Positions 34,389-41,611 of a DNA stretch of 64,000 nt are shown one piece after another. The stretch's first letter is position 1; each line of letters starts with the position of its first letter. A program made the position numbers and the translations under genes. The notes below the pieces were generated by a model, which ran no database searches, had not been told where the DNA came from, and saw nothing but the letters and a program-made list of their open reading frames with translations. The stretch is from 13-2-20CM-66-19 sp963824395 (GTDB lineage: Bacteria > Pseudomonadota > Gammaproteobacteria > Steroidobacterales > Steroidobacteraceae): NCBI GenBank assembly GCA_963824395.1, contig CAWGPF010000005.1:1142740-1206739 (forward strand). The letters are read 5' to 3'.

Positions 34389-35633
34389 ATGTCACTCGTC
34401 CTTAACACGAACCTTGATTCGCTGGTCGCCCAGAACAGCCTCAGCACTTCGGGCAGCCAGCTGGCCGATGCGCTGTCGCAGCTCTCCTCGGGCCTGCGCA
34501 TCAATAACTCTGCCGACGACGCCGCCGGTTACGCGATCGCGCAGAGCATGACCTCGCAGATCAACGGCCTGAACCAGGCCGCGCAGAACGCCAATGACGG
34601 CGTATCGCTCACCCAGACCGCCACCGGTGCGCTCTCGGAAGTGACGACCGACCTGCAGACGATGCGCGACCTGGCCGTGGAGTCACTCAACGCCAGCAAC
34701 AGCTCGACCGACCGCGCCGACCTCAACGCGCAGTTTCAGCAGCTGGTGGCCGACATCAACAGCGTCGCCTCGAACACCCAGTTCAACGGTGTGAACCTGC
34801 TCGATGGCACCTTCCAGGGCGCCACCTTCCAGATCGGCGCCAACGCTGGCCAGACGATCACGGTCGCCTCGGTGGCCAGTGCCAAGGCCGCTAACCTCGG
34901 CGCGCTTTACGCCGGCGCCCTGACCGCCGCCGGCACCGCCGGTGCGTACAACGCCGGCACGGCTCTCGTGCCGAAGATCTCCAACGGCGATACCGTCACC
35001 TTCCAGGTCGCGGTCACCCCCGCTGGCGGTACGGCCACGAACGTCACGACCAACGCGATCTCGCTCACCGGCAATGCCGCCACCGACCTGGCCAGCATCG
35101 CCGCGGGCATCAACCAGGCGGTGGCCTCCCAGGGCGTCATCGCGACCGTCAATGGCACGACCGGCATCACCCTCAGCGGCAACACTGCCAATGCGGGTGG
35201 CGTGGCAGCCATCACGGTGGCGAGCTCGACCGGCACGGTGGCCGGCGATGCGACGGCCCTCAAGGACCTCGGTATCGACTCGAGCGATACGTTCGCCGCG
35301 ACCGGTGCTAGCTACCTGAGCAGCGCCAACGTCACCACGGTCGACAAGTCCAACCAGTCGCTGGTGCAGATCGATGCCGCCCTGCAGCAGCTGGCGACCT
35401 CGACCGCGAACCTCGGCGCGTACCAGAACCGCTTCGACGCACTGATCTCCGGGCTGAACACGGACGCCACGAACCTGACCAGCGCCAAGAGCGCGATCGT
35501 GGACACCGACTACGCCCAGGCGACGTCGAACCTGTCGAAAGCGCAGATCCTGCAGCAGGCGAGCACGGCGATGGTGGCCCAGGCCAATACCATCCCGCAG
35601 AACATTCTGACGCTCCTGCAGAAGCTGCCGTGA
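34389..35633 (+). CDS. fliC: Flagellin FliC
   Basis: 414 residues from ATG 34389; an upstream in-frame ATG lies in the leader. The N-terminal ~140 residues (MSLVLNTNLDSLVAQNSL ... SSGLRINNSADDAAGYAIAQSMTSQINGLNQAAQNANDGVSLTQTATGAL) and the C-terminal ~90 (LGAYQNRFDALISGL ... DTDYAQATSNLSKAQILQQASTAMVAQANTIPQNILTLLQKLP) are the conserved D0/D1 regions. A Thr/Ala-rich variable domain covers about 160–320. It has its own sigma-28 site and is followed by hairpins. Only one flagellin gene is present. Confidence 0.97.
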   Translation: MSLVLNTNLDSLVAQNSLSTSGSQLADALSQLSSGLRINNSADDAAGYAIAQSMTSQINGLNQAAQNANDGVSLTQTATGALSEVTTDLQTMRDLAVESLNASNSSTDRADLNAQFQQLVADINSVASNTQFNGVNLLDGTFQGATFQIGANAGQTITVASVASAKAANLGALYAGALTAAGTAGAYNAGTALVPKISNGDTVTFQVAVTPAGGTATNVTTNAISLTGNAATDLASIAAGINQAVASQGVIATVNGTTGITLSGNTANAGGVAAITVASSTGTVAGDATALKDLGIDSSDTFAATGASYLSSANVTTVDKSNQSLVQIDAALQQLATSTANLGAYQNRFDALISGLNTDATNLTSAKSAIVDTDYAQATSNLSKAQILQQASTAMVAQANTIPQNILTLLQKLP

Positions 35634-35637
35634 GGAA

Positions 35638-35671
35638 ATGAGTTCCAGGTACCGCATGCCTGGTAACTCAT
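35638..35671 (+). terminator. First hairpin after fliC
   Basis: ATGAGTTCCAGG and CCTGGTAACTCAT pair across a 9-base loop with one bulged base. It starts 4 bases after the fliC stop and has no T-run, so it may protect the fliC mRNA 3' end rather than terminate alone. Confidence 0.55.
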
Positions 35672-35677
35672 GTTGGG

Positions 35678-35714
35678 GGGGCGGGTGCACGGGTGCGCCC
35701 GCCCCGCCCCTTTT
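35678..35714 (+). terminator. Rho-independent terminator after fliC
   Basis: GGGGCGGG (35678–35685) pairs with CCCGCCCC (35698–35705), followed by GCCCC and TTTT at 35711–35714. It separates the strongly expressed flagellin transcript from fliD. Confidence 0.7.
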
Positions 35715-35748
35715 GCGCTGAACGCATTTTGTACCTGAGGCCGACACC

Positions 35749-37206
35749 ATGAGCACTACGCTCGACAGCAGTTCCGCCACCAGCAGCAGCAGTGCCGCTG
35801 CGCCCGTCGTCTCGGTGGCCAGCAACAGCAGCGCCGGCGCCGCGGGCGGCTCGGTCATCAACGTCAGTACTCTGGTTTCCCAGCTGGTCGCGGCCACCGC
35901 GGGTCCCCAGGAATCCCTCATCGCCAACCAGACCCAGCAGGTCTCTGCCCAGATCTCAGCGCTCGGGACGCTCAAGAGCGCGCTTGCCACCTTCCAGGGG
36001 TCCTTGAGCGCGCTCGACACACCGGGCGCCTTTCAGATCGCCACCGCGACCAGCAGCGATGAGACCGCCTTCACGGCCTCCGCCGGCGCCGGCGCCCCGC
36101 AGGGGACCTACAACGTCAGCGTGTCCGCGCTCGCCCAGGCCCAGCAGCTGCTCTCCGGACCCCTCGCGGCCTCGGCCCCGATCGGCAGCGGCACGCTCAG
36201 CCTCTCCCTCGGGGGCGCGAGCTTTGAAGTCACGCTCGGCTCGAGCGCCACGCTCGCCGACCTCGCCGCCGCCATCAACTCCGCCAGCGGCAACCCGGGA
36301 ATCAGCGCCACGGTGCTGCAGGGCACCGATGGCGCACACCTGCTGCTGTCCTCCTCCCTCACCGGGGCCGCCAATACGATCCAGGTGAACGAGACCGACG
36401 GCGGTAATGCGCTCGCTGCCGTGACCTACGGCACCGGCAACACGGCCAACTACACGCAGGAGGCCGCGGCGCAGGATGCGGCATTTTCGGTGTCGGGCGT
36501 GGCCTTCACCAGCGCCTCGAACACGGTCACCGATGCCATGGGTGGCGTGACGCTCAACCTGCTGAGCACCACGAGCGCCGGACCGCCCGCGACGCTGACC
36601 ATCGCCAGCGACACGACGACGCTTGAGGGCAACATCTCCGCCTTCGTGTCGGCCTACAACACCCTGCAGGGCACCTTCGCCACCCTCGGCGGGTATGACG
36701 CCTCGAGCGCGACCGCAGGCCCGATGATGGGCAACGCGGCGCTCACCGGCATCCAGAACCAGGTGCAGCAGGCGCTCTACAGCGTCGTTGCCAGTGGCTC
36801 CCCCGTCTACGACACGCTCGCGAGCATCGGCATCACGACCCAGAGCGATGGCACGCTTGCCGTCAATTCGGGCACCCTGGCCGCAGCTCTCGGCACCAAC
36901 TTCAGCGCGGTCACGCAGCTTTTCAGCAGCTCCGCCGGGGTTGCCAGCACGCTCAACACTGAGATCACCGCCGCGCTCGGCTCCACAGGCTCGATCACGA
37001 CCGCCGGGCAGACCCTCACCAGCCAGGAAAACGCCCTTACGACGCAGAGCAATCAGCTCAACCAGCAGATGGCCGCGCTCACGGCGAGCCTCACCCAGCA
37101 GTACTCCGCGCTCAATACGCTCCTGTCGTCCCTGCAGAGCACCTCCTCGTACCTGACGCAGGCGTTCGCCAGCCTGCCGCAGGTGCAGGCGACGCAGACC
37201 GCCTAA
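35749..37206 (+). CDS. fliD: Flagellar filament cap protein FliD
   Basis: 485 residues. FliD caps the filament and folds incoming flagellin. The N-terminal FliD region (INVSTLVSQLVAATAGPQESLIANQTQQVSAQISALGTLKSALATFQGSLSAL) and the C-terminal coiled coil (LTSQENALTTQSNQLNQQMAALTASLTQQYSALNTLLSSLQSTSSYLTQAFASL) fit the family. The centre is beta-rich (LGGASFEVTLGSSATLADLAAAIN). It follows fliC directly; flaG, often between them, is absent. Confidence 0.95.
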   Translation: MSTTLDSSSATSSSSAAAPVVSVASNSSAGAAGGSVINVSTLVSQLVAATAGPQESLIANQTQQVSAQISALGTLKSALATFQGSLSALDTPGAFQIATATSSDETAFTASAGAGAPQGTYNVSVSALAQAQQLLSGPLAASAPIGSGTLSLSLGGASFEVTLGSSATLADLAAAINSASGNPGISATVLQGTDGAHLLLSSSLTGAANTIQVNETDGGNALAAVTYGTGNTANYTQEAAAQDAAFSVSGVAFTSASNTVTDAMGGVTLNLLSTTSAGPPATLTIASDTTTLEGNISAFVSAYNTLQGTFATLGGYDASSATAGPMMGNAALTGIQNQVQQALYSVVASGSPVYDTLASIGITTQSDGTLAVNSGTLAAALGTNFSAVTQLFSSSAGVASTLNTEITAALGSTGSITTAGQTLTSQENALTTQSNQLNQQMAALTASLTQQYSALNTLLSSLQSTSSYLTQAFASLPQVQATQTA

Positions 37207-37228
37207 GCCCTTACCGGGCTCCGTCGTC

Positions 37229-37255
37229 TTAAGTTTCCGCCGGCCCAGCCGTTAC
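37229..37255 (+). promoter_or_regulatory. Sigma-28 promoter of fliS
   Basis: TTAAGTTT (37229–37236), 11 bases, GCCGTTAC (37248–37255). This departs from TAAAGTTT-N11-GCCGATAA at only three positions. It lies 31 bp before the fliS GTG, so fliS can be expressed by FliA apart from fliD. Confidence 0.8.
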
Positions 37256-37286
37256 AGAGGTAACGGTACGAGGGAGCACGGCAGTC

Positions 37287-37730
37287 GTGAGCGGCTACGC
37301 ACGCAAGGCTAATCTGGCGGCTTATCAGAGCGTCGCGATCGAAGGCGGCGTCGCCGGCGCCGACCCCCATGCACTGGTGCAGATGCTCCTGGATGCGACG
37401 GTCGAGCGCATCATGAGCGCCCGCGGCTGTGTCGAGCAGAACGACCGGGTGCGCAAGGCGAAGCTGCTGCACAGCTGCGTGACGCTGATTGCGGAGCTGC
37501 GTGGCAGCCTCGATCTGATCCGCGGCGGGGCGCTCGCGCAGAACCTGAGCGACCTCTACGAATACATCGCCAAGCAGCTGCTGCTCGCGAACGTACGTGA
37601 CGATGTGAGGCCCCTCAACGAGGCCTTAAGTCTTCTCGGGGAAATCCGCTCGGCCTGGGTCGCGATCGGGCCGGAGGTGCGCGCCGCGGCGGCCGCTAGC
37701 AAAAATCAGCGCTTGGTGCCGTCGCGCTGA
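37287..37730 (+). CDS. fliS: Flagellin export chaperone FliS
   Basis: 147 residues from a GTG. The helical FliS pattern is present: YQSVAIEGGVAGADPHALVQMLLDATVERIMSARGCVEQND, then LSDLYEYIAKQLLLANVRDDVRPLNEALSLLGEIRSAWVAI. FliS binds the flagellin C-terminus and prevents premature polymerisation. fliT is not found downstream. The last 25 bp overlap the convergent kinase gene. Confidence 0.93.
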   Translation: MSGYARKANLAAYQSVAIEGGVAGADPHALVQMLLDATVERIMSARGCVEQNDRVRKAKLLHSCVTLIAELRGSLDLIRGGALAQNLSDLYEYIAKQLLLANVRDDVRPLNEALSLLGEIRSAWVAIGPEVRAAAAASKNQRLVPSR

Positions 37731-39178
37731 CGCTTGCCGGGCTGGTAGGGAATGCTGGCATCAAGGGTGGTGCCCTGGCCGGCGACTCCGAGCACGCGCA
37801 GCGTCCCGCCGAGTTCCGCGAGCCGCTCGGAGGTTGCCAGAAGTCCGAAGGATCCGGGCTTGCTGCGATCCTTGTCGCCAAGCCCCACCCCATCGTCGCT
37901 GATGCGCAGGCGCACCTGGCCCTCCTGGGTCCACACGTGCACGTCGATCTTGCGGGCGCGCGCATGACGCACGACGTTCGTGAGCGCCTCCTGGAAACTG
38001 CGATACAGGGCGAGCGAGCGGCGGCGGCCGAGGTCGGCCGGAATGTCGCTGTCGATCACCGCGATCCGCAGTCCGGACTGCGCGGCGCACTCCTCGGCAT
38101 AGCGGCGCATCGCCGCCCCGAGGCCGAGATCCTCCACCCCGGGAGGCTGCAGCTCGAAGACGATGTGGCGCAGCTCCTGCAGGCACCGGTCCGACAGGTC
38201 GCCCACCTGTCCAAGCTCCCCTGAGCCCGGACTAGACTCGCGGATGCGGCTGCGCAGGGTCTCGATTTCGGCCTTGAGCGTGGTCAGCTCCTGGCGCAGG
38301 CCACCGTTGAGCTTGCCGGCGAGCGAGGCGCGCTCCTCCTCGCGCAGGTGCTCGAGGCGGTTCGCGAGCGCGCGCACCCGGGCGTTGAAGCGGTCGATCG
38401 CCTCGCGCTGCTGGACCTGCTGCGACACGTCGACGTCGACGGCGATGTAGCCGATGGCCTCGCCGCTGTCATCGCGCAGCGCCGTGGCGCGCGACTGCGC
38501 CCAGCGGATCTCCCCGCTGAGGCGCTGGTAGCGGAACTCAAGGCTTACCGGATCGCCGCGCATCAGGCGCTCCCAGGCGTCATTCACCCGCTCGCGGTCA
38601 TCCGTGTGTACCGCGTTCCACCAGCCATCATTGCGCGCCTGCTCGATGGAGAGCCCGGTGAGCTCCTGCCAGTGAGGATTCGCATAGTCGCAGGCCCCGT
38701 CCGCGTCCATGAGCAGGATGCCGATCGGCGCGGAATCGGCGAGCTGGCGGAATCGTTCGGTAGTGCTGCGCCGCACCTCGGCGTGCAGCATTTCGCCCTC
38801 GGCGCGCAGCTGCGGCCGCAGGTCCGTCACCGTGGCCACGCGATGGGTCACGCGGCCCTCGGCGTCCCGCAGCGCGACGATCCGCACCGACACCGGGATC
38901 AGCGAGCCATCCCGATGCAGGCGACAGGTCTGCAGGGTGGCAGAGCCGGTGAGGTCGGCAGCCTCTGCGGCCGCGAGCATCGGCTCATGCTCGGTCGGGG
39001 GGTAGATCGCCAGGAACGGCTGACCCTGCAGCTCCTCGGGCGTGGCGCCGGCAAGCTGCGCGTAGGCCTCGTTCACGGTCAGGAGTGTGCGGGTACGCGC
39101 GTCGGCGACGGCGATCCCGAGGGCGTTATGAAGAAATGCCTGGGCCCACAGCTCGGCCTCCGGGCTGCCCTGCGTCAT
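37706..39178 (-). CDS. Two-PAS NarL-type histidine kinase lacking the phosphoacceptor His
   Basis: 490 residues from ATG 39178 (a GTG at 39214 is possible). PAS domains lie at about 15–115 and 145–265 (GILLMDADGACDYANPHWQELTGLS, IGYIAVDVDVSQQVQ). A dimerisation helix of HisKA_3 type and a HATPase domain follow, with NVVRHARARKI, ISDDGVGL and GSFGLLATSERL. No TM segment is seen, so it is cytoplasmic. In the HisKA_3 box the usual RELHDELGQ reads GKLNGGLRQ, so Asn291 replaces the phosphorylated His. It has no adjacent response regulator and overlaps fliS tail to tail. It may be a pseudokinase or a scaffold. Confidence 0.85.
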   Translation of the reverse strand: MTQGSPEAELWAQAFLHNALGIAVADARTRTLLTVNEAYAQLAGATPEELQGQPFLAIYPPTEHEPMLAAAEAADLTGSATLQTCRLHRDGSLIPVSVRIVALRDAEGRVTHRVATVTDLRPQLRAEGEMLHAEVRRSTTERFRQLADSAPIGILLMDADGACDYANPHWQELTGLSIEQARNDGWWNAVHTDDRERVNDAWERLMRGDPVSLEFRYQRLSGEIRWAQSRATALRDDSGEAIGYIAVDVDVSQQVQQREAIDRFNARVRALANRLEHLREEERASLAGKLNGGLRQELTTLKAEIETLRSRIRESSPGSGELGQVGDLSDRCLQELRHIVFELQPPGVEDLGLGAAMRRYAEECAAQSGLRIAVIDSDIPADLGRRRSLALYRSFQEALTNVVRHARARKIDVHVWTQEGQVRLRISDDGVGLGDKDRSKPGSFGLLATSERLAELGGTLRVLGVAGQGTTLDASIPYQPGKRQRDGTKR

Positions 39179-39596
39179 GGTCTGCCCATGCCGCTGTCCC
39201 CGCCGGGGGTGCACGGCAATCGGGCGACGCAGGGCTTGCGCATTTTTATTGTTTCCATTGAGCGACCGGCCTGCTATCGTCGTTTAACATTATGTAACAT
39301 TCGGCGAGCTGTCCCGTCCGATTGCGCTCGGGTCGGTCGGCCCCTGCCCCCCACCCATGCCAGGCGCCCCGGCGACTCGGCAGAGTGGTATGTTGCTTGA
39401 GCTTGGCTCCTTGTCAATCCGCTCCGGCCTTTTTCCGTACTTTCTTTAGATTTTTCATCAGACTCGGTCTATGGGGAGCGCCGGTTTCGCCCGTTTGCAC
39501 TCCTCCTTTCTCCTACGCACCCCTGAGAGAAAAGAGCCAGCTTTTACAGAACATTAATAGGCCCCCCAAAACCCAGGACCGATCCAACACCCCCCG
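39179..39596. other. Intergenic stretch between kinase gene and hypothetical gene
   Basis: The region holds AT-rich islands (about 39241–39300 and 39425–39470) that stand out from GC-rich surroundings and probably contain divergent promoters. A weak rightward candidate is TTTAGA at 39445–39450, 17 bases, TCTATG at 39468–39473. No gene or RNA is recognised. Confidence 0.4.
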
Positions 39597-39932
39597 ATGC
39601 GCATCGTTCTCCCGGCTGCCCCCGAAACCTCCCGATCCCTCAGTCCCTTGAACGAGCTTGTGCGCAGTCTGGCACGGCTGGCTGGCCCTCAGGCGTATTC
39701 CCTGACGGCGCACCTGGTGGGCGAGCGCGACGCCACGCGGATCGAGCTGAAAGCCACGCGGTCCAGCCAGGGGGAGTTCCAGGAGTACGCGTACCAGGTC
39801 AGCATGAATACGCTCGAGCGCGAGGGTCCCTCGGCGGTGGCGAGGGAGTTCGCCCGCAACGCGCGCCGTGCCCTGGCCAATGCGCCCCTGTCCTTTCGCA
39901 AGCTGATCTCGGGCAGCCGGTCCCACCGCTAG
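39597..39932 (+). CDS. Hypothetical protein
   Basis: 111 residues, not recognised. It is basic near the C-terminus (SFRKLISGSRSHR), has no signal peptide or TM, and looks like one mixed alpha/beta domain (YSLTAHLVGERDATRIELKATRSSQGEFQEYAYQVSMNTL followed by two helices). There is no strong ribosome-binding site before the ATG. Codon use is like that of neighbours. It precedes the anti-sigma-like gene by 27 bp and may be cotranscribed with it. Confidence 0.55.
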   Translation: MRIVLPAAPETSRSLSPLNELVRSLARLAGPQAYSLTAHLVGERDATRIELKATRSSQGEFQEYAYQVSMNTLEREGPSAVAREFARNARRALANAPLSFRKLISGSRSHR

Positions 39933-39959
39933 CGCCCGCTTTTCCCTACGGAGCCTCAC

Positions 39960-40622
39960 GTGACCGACATTGGCGGTGATTTCCTGAGCCTGCGCGCTTA
40001 CCTGGCAGGGGATCTGCCGGCGGATCAGCTGCGCCTGATCGAAGATCGCCTCGAGCGCGATCCGGGACTGGTGCGCGAACTGGAACTGCATCTGCGTCTG
40101 CGCGAGGGACTCGGGCAGGTGCAAACGCAGCGGGTGCGGGCGGTAGTCGCGGCGCGCCGCGGGCAGCTGCGTGCGTGGTCATCCGGGCTTGCGGCTGCCG
40201 CCGGCTGTGCGGGGCTCGCGCTGCTGCTGTGGACCCGGCAGGCCCCGCTTGACTCCCCGATCCTGCAGGCGGCGGCGCAGGCAGCGCCACTGGCCGCCCA
40301 ATTCACCTTCATCCCGGTACGCGGCTCATCGAGGCCCGACCTGGACCTGCCCGTCCGCGGCCTGATCGAGCTGCGTGCTGCGGCGGGTCAGCCTGAAGGA
40401 GGCGGGCCCTACCGCCTGAGCCTGGTCCGTGAGGATGGGCGCGGCGGCGCGGACGCTCTCGGGGCGCTGGCCGGTCTCACCGTGGGCACCGACGGGTATC
40501 TGCACGTCTATGTGGACGCTGCGCGCCTGGCACCGGGCGAATACCTGCTGCGCGTCGATCCTGACTTCGCCGCCACTGCGGGGACGGCGTTCCGGTTCTC
40601 ACTGCACGCGAGAGCTCACTGA
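39960..40622 (+). CDS. Anti-sigma-factor-like single-pass membrane protein
   Basis: 220 residues from a GTG with GGAG 6 bp upstream. The N-terminal ~65 residues (DFLSLRAYLAGDLPADQLRLIEDRLERDPGLVRELELHLRLREGL) resemble the helical head of anti-sigma factors but lack the zinc-binding His-Cys-Cys motif. A TM lies at about 77–94, followed by a ~125-residue extracytoplasmic beta-rich domain ending GEYLLRVDPDF...FRFSLHARAH. The nearby ECF-like sigma factor at 45054 is the obvious candidate partner. Anti-sigma activity is inferred from architecture only. Confidence 0.55.
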   Translation: MTDIGGDFLSLRAYLAGDLPADQLRLIEDRLERDPGLVRELELHLRLREGLGQVQTQRVRAVVAARRGQLRAWSSGLAAAAGCAGLALLLWTRQAPLDSPILQAAAQAAPLAAQFTFIPVRGSSRPDLDLPVRGLIELRAAAGQPEGGGPYRLSLVREDGRGGADALGALAGLTVGTDGYLHVYVDAARLAPGEYLLRVDPDFAATAGTAFRFSLHARAH

Positions 40623-40855
40623 AGCGTGCGGCTGGCGGCGGGTAAGCGGAACCCGGCCTCCACCTCGACGGCGACCACGCCGCTCACCGCCCACAGCTTC
40701 CCCACGTCATCGAGCTCCACCGACCCGGTGAGCACCCCGACCCCGGCGAGCGTGGCGGTGTGACACAGGCCGAGTGCCCGGCAGGCGGCCGCGACTTCGT
40801 TGATCCAGCTGCGGGCGTCCTCAGACACCGCCACGGCGACATTGACTCGACTCAC
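40616..40855 (-). CDS. Small I9-inhibitor-like protein
   Basis: 79 residues from GTG 40855, which has GGGAG about 7 bp upstream; a longer in-frame ATG start at 40876 is possible. The pattern VNVAVAVSEDARSWINEVAAACRALGL...VGVLTGSVELDDVGKLWAVSGVVAVEVEAGFRLP fits a small ferredoxin-like fold resembling the I9 propeptide/inhibitor of subtilases. Such proteins are often labelled 'ketohydroxyglutarate aldolase' in databases. No subtilase is nearby, but a CHAT protease-like gene is 750 bp away. It overlaps the preceding convergent gene by 7 bp. Confidence 0.6.
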   Translation of the reverse strand: MSRVNVAVAVSEDARSWINEVAAACRALGLCHTATLAGVGVLTGSVELDDVGKLWAVSGVVAVEVEAGFRLPAASRTLQ

Positions 40856-41310
40856 TGCACTACTCCCTTGTTGCATTTCGGGCGCTGAGATCGCGACAGA
40901 TCCAACAGGGCGCGATCACCTCTGAAGTCCGCCCCTGCGGCGCGATGTCGCGGCGCCACGGGCGGCTGATCTCTCAAGCGCCTGTGTGGCATCGCCCCCC
41001 CACACCGCAGGCGTGTGAGTCGCGACACCTCCCCTCGCTCCGGTTGCCTTCCTCGGCTGGCGCGCGCGGCGCCTAGTCCGTTTGAGTGCGGCGGCGAGTT
41101 CCGCGAACTCAACTCACTTCTGTTCCTGCACACCGCGGGGTCTCACCGCGCGGCCTAAATTTCTCCGGGCGCGCGCGTGAGATTTACGGCATTTACGCGA
41201 CAGTGACTTGTTGCTGCGCGTTTTGCGGGAACGTCATCCGGCGGTGCTGGCCGCGGGTTCTCAGGGACAAGCCTCCAAACGCCGTGGCACCACCACCTCA
41301 GGAGACGTCT
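40856..41310. other. Intergenic stretch upstream of the small secreted peptide
   Basis: No convincing gene is seen. The part nearest the peptide gene has repeated TTTACG (around 41175–41190) and a GGGAAC at 41228–41233 that could be an ECF-type −35, but no matching −10 is clear. It probably carries the promoter of the 41311 gene and, on the other strand, that of the 40616 gene. Confidence 0.35.
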
Positions 41311-41490
41311 ATGAAATCTGCGATCGCCACTTTTTTGCTCGTCGCGGCCCTCGGCACCACCTGCGCGCTTGCCCAGGAGGGCAATGCCGGCGGTGGTCCC
41401 CCGCGTCCGAACTCGATCATCGTGATCAACCCGGTGCCGACCACCGTTCCGACCACCGGAACGAAGCTGGTGCAGCCGAAGTTCAGGTAA
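41311..41490 (+). CDS. Small secreted peptide, 59 aa
   Basis: ATG 41311 has AGGAG seven bases upstream. Residues 1–21 (MKSAIATFLLVAALGTTCALA) form a strong signal peptide with an ALA cleavage site, leaving about 38 residues (QEGNAGGGPPRPNSIIVINPVPTTVPTTGTKLVQPKFR). The mature peptide is Pro/Thr-rich, basic at the end and without Cys. No known family is recognised. It sits between the I9-like gene and the CHAT gene and is followed by a strong hairpin. Confidence 0.65.
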   Translation: MKSAIATFLLVAALGTTCALAQEGNAGGGPPRPNSIIVINPVPTTVPTTGTKLVQPKFR

Positions 41491-41508
41491 GCCCCGGCGA
41501 CGCAGGCT

Positions 41509-41548
41509 GAGGCCACGCAGCGGCAGGGACAGGCCGCTGCGTGGCCTC
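41509..41548. terminator. Strong hairpin between the small peptide gene and CHAT gene
   Basis: A 15-bp perfect inverted repeat (arms 41509–41523 and 41534–41548, GAGGCCACGCAGCGG) encloses a 10-base loop. It lies between convergent genes and can work in both directions, although no T-run follows. Confidence 0.6.
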
Positions 41549-41611
41549 CTGCCTGTCGCAGTGGGCGCACGGATGCGGCCGGCGCGCCCACGCCCGAGGG
41601 CGCCCGTGGCC

